From Eshraghiella sp045124255 (GTDB taxonomy: Bacteria; Bacillota; Clostridia; Lachnospirales; Lachnospiraceae): 17,671 bases of DNA. A program made the translations under genes and the position numbers. The stretch lies in assembly GCA_045124255.1 (NCBI GenBank), contig JBGVLM010000051.1, forward strand, positions 1 through 17,671, read 5' to 3'. The notes beneath the pieces are model-generated. The model saw only the letters and a program-made list of their open reading frames with translations, was not told the origin of the DNA and ran no database searches. Shown piece after piece: positions 14,546-17,671 of the stretch. The first letter of the stretch is position 1. The number at the start of each line of letters is the position of its first letter.

Positions 14546-15013
14546 TTATCTGTTGAAAATCAGAAAATACATGCCGAATGCATTTAAGAAGCCTATTAAT
14601 ACTCCTGCAACCACCTGGACCAGAGTATGTCCGACAAACTCCTTAAGCTTAACCTCAGGAAGCTTCTTGGAATTAAAAAGTTCAAATTCCCTAATCATCT
14701 CATTCAGTATAACCGACTGTTTGCCTGTCTCCATTCTTACGCCCATTGCGTCATGACAGACAATAATTGCAAGAATCGCCGTAATTGCAAACTGGACACT
14801 TCCCGTTCCGTAGTATAACGCACATATCACTGTAAGGGAGGACACTGTCGCCGAATGTCCGCTTGGCATTCCGCCATCCCCGAAAAGACGGCTGATTTCA
14901 AATTTCTTATTAATCACGGCATGTATAATTACTTTCAAAACCTGTGCAATAAACCATGATGAAACTCCGGTAATTAAAAACGGGTTTGTAACCAAATCCA
15001 AAAACCAATTCAT
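14546..15013 (-). CDS. Divergent PAP2-family membrane protein (YuiD/DUF212 type)
   Basis: A 155-residue integral membrane protein related to acid phosphatase/vanadium haloperoxidase proteins. Seen are TNPFLITGVSSWFIAQVLKV (9-28), GGMPSGHSATVSS (47-59) with the conserved Pro50-Ser-Gly-His53 motif, DAMGVR (88-93), LNEMI and KLKEFVGHTLVQVVAGVLIG with His129. Substrate is unknown; family members are thought to act on lipid phosphates. I chose the ATG at 15013 because the family begins with a short N-terminus just before the first membrane segment and GGAAGG lies upstream. The frame stays open to 15172, but that extension covers this gene's own promoter and the divergent MATE promoter. It is a single gene. 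Confidence 0.85.
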   Translation of the reverse strand: MNWFLDLVTNPFLITGVSSWFIAQVLKVIIHAVINKKFEISRLFGDGGMPSGHSATVSSLTVICALYYGTGSVQFAITAILAIIVCHDAMGVRMETGKQSVILNEMIREFELFNSKKLPEVKLKEFVGHTLVQVVAGVLIGFLNAFGMYFLIFNR

Positions 15014-15056
15014 AAATTGTATCCTTCCTATCCTTTGTAGCACCTTAACTTTAAAT

Positions 15057-15085
15057 ATTCTAACATTTTTTAAATAATAAAACAA
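15057..15085 (-). promoter_or_regulatory. Promoter of the PAP2-like gene
   Basis: On the minus strand TTGTTT (15085-15080) and TAGAAT (15062-15057) are 17 bases apart, with TG directly upstream of the -10 (TGTTAGAAT). Start would be near 15050, giving a leader of about 37 bases. This also argues against the longer 208-codon reading. Confidence 0.6.
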
Positions 15086-15138
15086 TACCAAAGCTTTTGT
15101 TGCTTTGCTGCATGTAATGAATTTTTCCAAAAAAATAT

Positions 15139-15168
15139 TTGACTTAACTCGGAACAATCTGCTATAAT
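15139..15168 (+). promoter_or_regulatory. MATE exporter promoter
   Basis: TTGACT (15139-15144) and a perfect TATAAT (15163-15168) are 18 bases apart, with an extended TG-C-TATAAT. Transcription would start near 15175 and run into a terminator within about 15-20 bases, ahead of the MATE gene. Confidence 0.8.
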
Positions 15169-15189
15169 CCAACTCGTCGCGTAGCCAAG

Positions 15190-15223
15190 GGCGTAAATCC
15201 AGATTAGGGTTTACGCCTTTTTT
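15190..15223 (+). terminator. Intrinsic terminator in the MATE leader (attenuator candidate)
   Basis: GGCGTAAATCC (15190-15200) pairs with GGGTTTACGCC (15207-15217) over 11 bp with one U-G pair and loop AGATTA, followed by six T. It ends about 65 bases before the MATE start codon. GCGTA occurs twice (15179-15183 and 15191-15195) and TACGC twice (15212-15216 and 15226-15230), so alternative pairings that break the terminator are possible. Confidence 0.8.
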
Positions 15224-15289
15224 GTTACGCCGGAATACAGGTTGTGGCAGCTTTCCTTAAAAGACTCCTACTGTTTCAAGGAGGTTAAC

Positions 15290-16708
15290 ATGAAAAAAGA
15301 AACAACAACTAACAAATTAGGAACAATGAAAATCAACAGACTTATGCTGTCAATGGGCATTCCCATGATTCTATCCATGATGCTGCAGGCAGTATATAAT
15401 ATTGTTGACAGTGCCTTTGTATCAAATATGCCGGGCAATGGAGAAATGGCTTTAAATGCACTTACGCTTGCCTTTCCGGTTCAAATGCTTATGGTTGCAA
15501 TAGGAATCGGCACGGGTGTCGGAGCAAACGCACTTCTCTCCAAAAGCATTGGTGAGGGCGATTATGAAAAAGCGGGCAGAGCAGCCGGAAACTCAATGTT
15601 TCTCGGACTTGTAATTTATATATGCTTCCTTCTTTTCGGACTGTTCGGTGTTGATATATATGCTTCAACACAGACCTCAAATCCGGAAATCAGGAAAATG
15701 GTAGTTGATTATCTGAGAATCTGCTGTACTGCCTCAATGGGCATTGTATTTTTCTCAGTTTTCGAGAAGCTGTTACAGGCAGCAGGACATTCCGTTTATT
15801 CAACCATTGCACAAATTGCCGGTGCAGTAATCAATGTAATTCTTGACCCGGTTCTTATATACGGATTACTCGGGTTTCCTGCACTCGGAGTAAGCGGAGC
15901 CGCTTATGCAACAATAATCGGTCAGATTGTGTCCGCATTATTGGGACTTATCTTCCATTTACGAAAGAACAGGGAATTTTCAAGCAGTTTAAAAACATTG
16001 AAGCCTGACTTAAAAATAATTAAGGGAATCTATTCAATAGGACTTCCTGCGATTATTGCCCAGGCTCTTATGTCTATTATGACCTACGGAATGAATATTA
16101 TTCTCGGCAGGGTGAGCGAATCGGCAGTTACGGCCTATGGTCTGTATTATAAGGTACAGCAGTTCGTTCTTTTTGCGGCATTCGGACTTCGTGACGCAAT
16201 TACACCTATTGTATCATTTAATCATGGAATGAAGAGCAAAGAAAGAGTCAGTGAGGGCATTAAATACGGTCTTATCTACACAACAGCCATAATGCTTATC
16301 GGTCTTCTGATTATTGAAATCTGTGCTGTGCCTTTCTCCAAAATGTTTGGTCTGTCAGGCGAAACACAGTCCATGTGTATATCTGCAATGCGCCTTATTT
16401 CAATAAGCTTTATTTTTGCAGGTATAAATATTGCCTTTCAGGGAATTTTCCAGGCATTGGACGGAGGTTTGGAATCGCTTATAATCTCCGTTTTAAGACA
16501 GTTTGTATTTGTACTGCCTGTTGCATGGGCCTTCTCGCTTCTTGCACAGAGGTCAACAGATATGCTGTGGACAGTATGGCTCACATTTATTATTGCAGAG
16601 CTCCTTTCCTGCATTATTGCTGCTTTATTAATGAAAAAAATAAACCGCAGGGTAATATCTGAATTAGAAGATGTTAGTTGGATGGACTACACCGGACAAT
16701 ACTGCTAA
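15290..16708 (+). CDS. MATE-family multidrug/cation exporter (MepA-like)
   Basis: A 472-residue membrane protein with about 12 hydrophobic segments in two homologous halves, matching MATE efflux proteins that exchange cationic compounds for Na+ or H+. Typical motifs are MLSMGIPMILSMMLQAVYNIVDSAFV (residues about 19-44; note N and D in YNIVDSAFV), LNALTLAFPVQMLMVAIGIGTGVGANALLSKSIG, LQAAGHSVYSTIAQIAGAVINVILDPVLIYG, and in the second half QQFVLFAAFGLRDAITPIVSFNHG. The ATG at 15290 has AAGGAGG five bases upstream; a TTG at 15242 lies in the leader and is rejected. The leader contains an intrinsic terminator, so expression is probably controlled after initiation. A terminator follows at 16731-16767. 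The convergent TetR gene is a neighbour and may or may not control it. Confidence 0.93.
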   Translation: MKKETTTNKLGTMKINRLMLSMGIPMILSMMLQAVYNIVDSAFVSNMPGNGEMALNALTLAFPVQMLMVAIGIGTGVGANALLSKSIGEGDYEKAGRAAGNSMFLGLVIYICFLLFGLFGVDIYASTQTSNPEIRKMVVDYLRICCTASMGIVFFSVFEKLLQAAGHSVYSTIAQIAGAVINVILDPVLIYGLLGFPALGVSGAAYATIIGQIVSALLGLIFHLRKNREFSSSLKTLKPDLKIIKGIYSIGLPAIIAQALMSIMTYGMNIILGRVSESAVTAYGLYYKVQQFVLFAAFGLRDAITPIVSFNHGMKSKERVSEGIKYGLIYTTAIMLIGLLIIEICAVPFSKMFGLSGETQSMCISAMRLISISFIFAGINIAFQGIFQALDGGLESLIISVLRQFVFVLPVAWAFSLLAQRSTDMLWTVWLTFIIAELLSCIIAALLMKKINRRVISELEDVSWMDYTGQYC

Positions 16709-16730
16709 TGCTGAATACCAAATAAATTAT

Positions 16731-16767
16731 AATGACCGGATGGTTTTACGCCCGTCCGGTCATTTTG
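16731..16767 (+). terminator. MATE terminator
   Basis: A 10-bp perfect stem AATGACCGGA/TCCGGTCATT (16731-16740 with 16755-16764, 14-base loop) ends in CATTTTG. Lying between convergent genes, it may work in both directions, although neither side has a long T run. Confidence 0.75.
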
Positions 16768-16775
16768 TCTCTCTG

Positions 16776-17387
16776 TTACTGATTAGAAATTTCCCCAAAA
16801 AAATTTTGAATATGCTGATAAGCGTTTTGTCGAAAAATATCCTTATTCTCCTCGGACAATTCGCCGCTAAACAGCCATCTCTGTGCAAAGCAGTAAATCG
16901 GTGCATAATATTTTACAGCGAGGTATTTACTATCTGCCTTTTTAAGGAAACCATAATTTATAAGCATTGAAAATACTTTTTCCTGAAATTTTAACGGTTT
17001 TTCAAACATCCATAAATCATACAAACAGCTGATTTTAGCATTATTAAATTGTTCAATTAATAACAGTCTCATCATCTTATTGCAAAAATCATCCATCAGA
17101 TATTTTTCAAAAAAGCATTCACAGACCTTGTCATAGAAATTCCCCTCCGCCTGCTTCATTGGCTGTTCCATACTCTTTTCCAATTGCTCCATCATTCCCA
17201 CTGCCGTATTTTCAAACTGTAACAGCAGTTCATCAAATATCTCCTGCTTATTTTTAAAATGATAATAAACTGAACTCTCCTTAATCTGTACATATTTACA
17301 GATATCTCTAATAGACACGGCAGAATATCCGTTTTGCGAAAACAGGTTTAATGATGTGTCGAGAATTTTCTGTTTGGTTTTGTTCAT
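16776..17387 (-). CDS. TetR/AcrR-family transcriptional regulator
   Basis: A 203-residue DNA-binding repressor. Residues 1-55 form the TetR N-terminal domain: KQKILDTSLNLFSQNGYSAV, then the helix-turn-helix SIRDICKYVQIKESSVYYHFKNKQEIF. The helical remainder (60-203), rich in Met, Phe and Cys, would form the ligand and dimer domain and resembles no family I can name. AAGGGG lies eight bases before the ATG. Its promoter carries a 16-bp palindrome and a longer inverted repeat over the -10 and spacer (17404-17439), strong signs of autorepression. It is convergent with the MATE gene and directly downstream of the partial oxidoreductase gene on the same strand, so either could be a target. I do not see the same palindromes at the MATE promoter. 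Confidence 0.9.
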   Translation of the reverse strand: MNKTKQKILDTSLNLFSQNGYSAVSIRDICKYVQIKESSVYYHFKNKQEIFDELLLQFENTAVGMMEQLEKSMEQPMKQAEGNFYDKVCECFFEKYLMDDFCNKMMRLLLIEQFNNAKISCLYDLWMFEKPLKFQEKVFSMLINYGFLKKADSKYLAVKYYAPIYCFAQRWLFSGELSEENKDIFRQNAYQHIQNFFGEISNQ

Positions 17388-17403
17388 TATTGTGTCCCCT
17401 TCA

Positions 17404-17439
17404 TCTAACGGTTGTTAGAGATATTTTATTTAACAACCG
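17404..17439. promoter_or_regulatory. Candidate TetR operator
   Basis: Two overlapping dyads are seen. One is TCTAAC-GGTT-GTTAGA (17404-17419), a 16-bp palindrome with perfect 6-bp arms, at the expected transcription start. The other is CGGTTGTTA (17409-17417) and TAACAACCG (17431-17439), perfect 9-bp arms 13 bases apart that flank the -10 and reach into the spacer. Binding would block polymerase. Confidence 0.7.
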
Positions 17440-17451
17440 ACAGAATGTCAA
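17423..17451 (-). promoter_or_regulatory. tetR promoter
   Basis: On the minus strand a perfect TTGACA (17451-17446) and TAAAAT (17428-17423) are 17 bases apart; the start would be near 17416. Both inverted repeats of the operator overlap it. Confidence 0.75.
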
Positions 17452-17484
17452 GAGATTGAAGAAGTACGATTCAGATATTTTTTC

Positions 17485-17671
17485 TCACGCGTCTCCTGCT
17501 TTCTTTTTCAACGCTGCAAACCTCCTGTCCGTTTCGTCCTGAAGTCGTTTAACAACCTCTGCGTACTCCGCCTTTTGCAAATGTCTGGTTCGTCCCATCA
17601 TGGCAAGCCAGTCATGCACAGGAAGCTTCTTACCCACCTTCCCAGGGTCATAGGAAAGTCTGGTAACGCCC
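17485..17671 (-). CDS. C-terminal fragment of a probable 2-oxoacid:ferredoxin oxidoreductase beta subunit
   Basis: The gene runs in from the right edge; the last 61 codons and a TGA (17487-17485) are visible. The peptide includes RLSYDPGKVGKKLPVHDWL, MMGRTRHLQKAEY and LQDETDRRFAALKKKAGDA. The arrangement of a proline-valine followed by a short helix, GRxRHL, then a charged helix with D-RR resembles the C-terminus of PorB/VorB-type thiamine-diphosphate beta subunits of pyruvate or ketoisovalerate ferredoxin oxidoreductase. This rests on a short tail and memory only. The stretch looks more GC-rich than its neighbours. No terminator follows it before the tetR promoter, so some read-through into tetR is possible. 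Confidence 0.5.
   Translation of the reverse strand, partial: GVTRLSYDPGKVGKKLPVHDWLAMMGRTRHLQKAEYAEVVKRLQDETDRRFAALKKKAGDA

Noticed and set aside
15090..15115. Small hairpin CAAAGC/GCTTTG upstream of the PAP2-like gene
   Set aside because: Only six base pairs, no T run in either direction, and located upstream of the assigned promoter.
15014..15172. 208-codon reading of the PAP2-like protein
   Set aside because: The extra N-terminus has no membrane or family features and covers promoters on both strands.

Overview
The window reads as a stretch of low-GC Firmicute chromosome, most likely a Clostridia member of the Lachnospiraceae type. The grounds are AT-rich intergenic DNA, AGGAGG-type ribosome binding sites, a gap-pgk-tpiA glycolytic cluster, a SpoVB-like exporter and a MetA of the Firmicute acetyltransferase type. 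The family assignment is inference; nothing in the window fixes the species.

Left edge (1-1970, minus strand): an array of at least three tandem paralogues of an unrecognised, roughly 280-residue protein, possibly immunity-like. The 5' ends are almost identical at DNA level, the middles diverge and the last residues converge again. A sigma-A promoter at 2034-2062 drives the array through a leader that contains a complete intrinsic terminator. This is the most unusual part of the window.

Glycolysis (2107-5452, minus strand): gap has its own promoter and terminator, followed by pgk and tpiA. The tpiA terminator overlaps a 45-base, almost perfect palindrome.

Middle (5530-8980): a PHP-family phosphatase (+) ending at a strong terminator, a cysteine desulfurase (-), and divergently a SpoVB-like flippase (+). 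The flippase overlaps tail-to-tail with the next minus-strand operon.

Housekeeping operon (8956-14338, minus strand): rluF, ligA, metA, a HAD phosphatase and an HD-GYP c-di-GMP phosphodiesterase-like protein are packed with an 8-base overlap or gaps of 2 to about 16 bases. This joins rRNA modification, DNA replication and repair, methionine synthesis and signalling in one transcript.

Right part (14378-17671): tRNA-Arg(CCG) with its own promoter and terminator; a YuiD/divergent-PAP2 membrane protein (-); divergently a MATE exporter (+) with an attenuator-like leader; a TetR regulator (-) whose promoter carries two inverted repeats; and, cut by the right edge, the C-terminus of what looks like a 2-oxoacid:ferredoxin oxidoreductase beta subunit.

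Most genes are ordinary core genes. The points worth a second look are the paralogue array with its leader, the two promoter-terminator-gene leaders, the palindrome after tpiA, the TetR operator and the unlikely mix of functions in the rluF operon.
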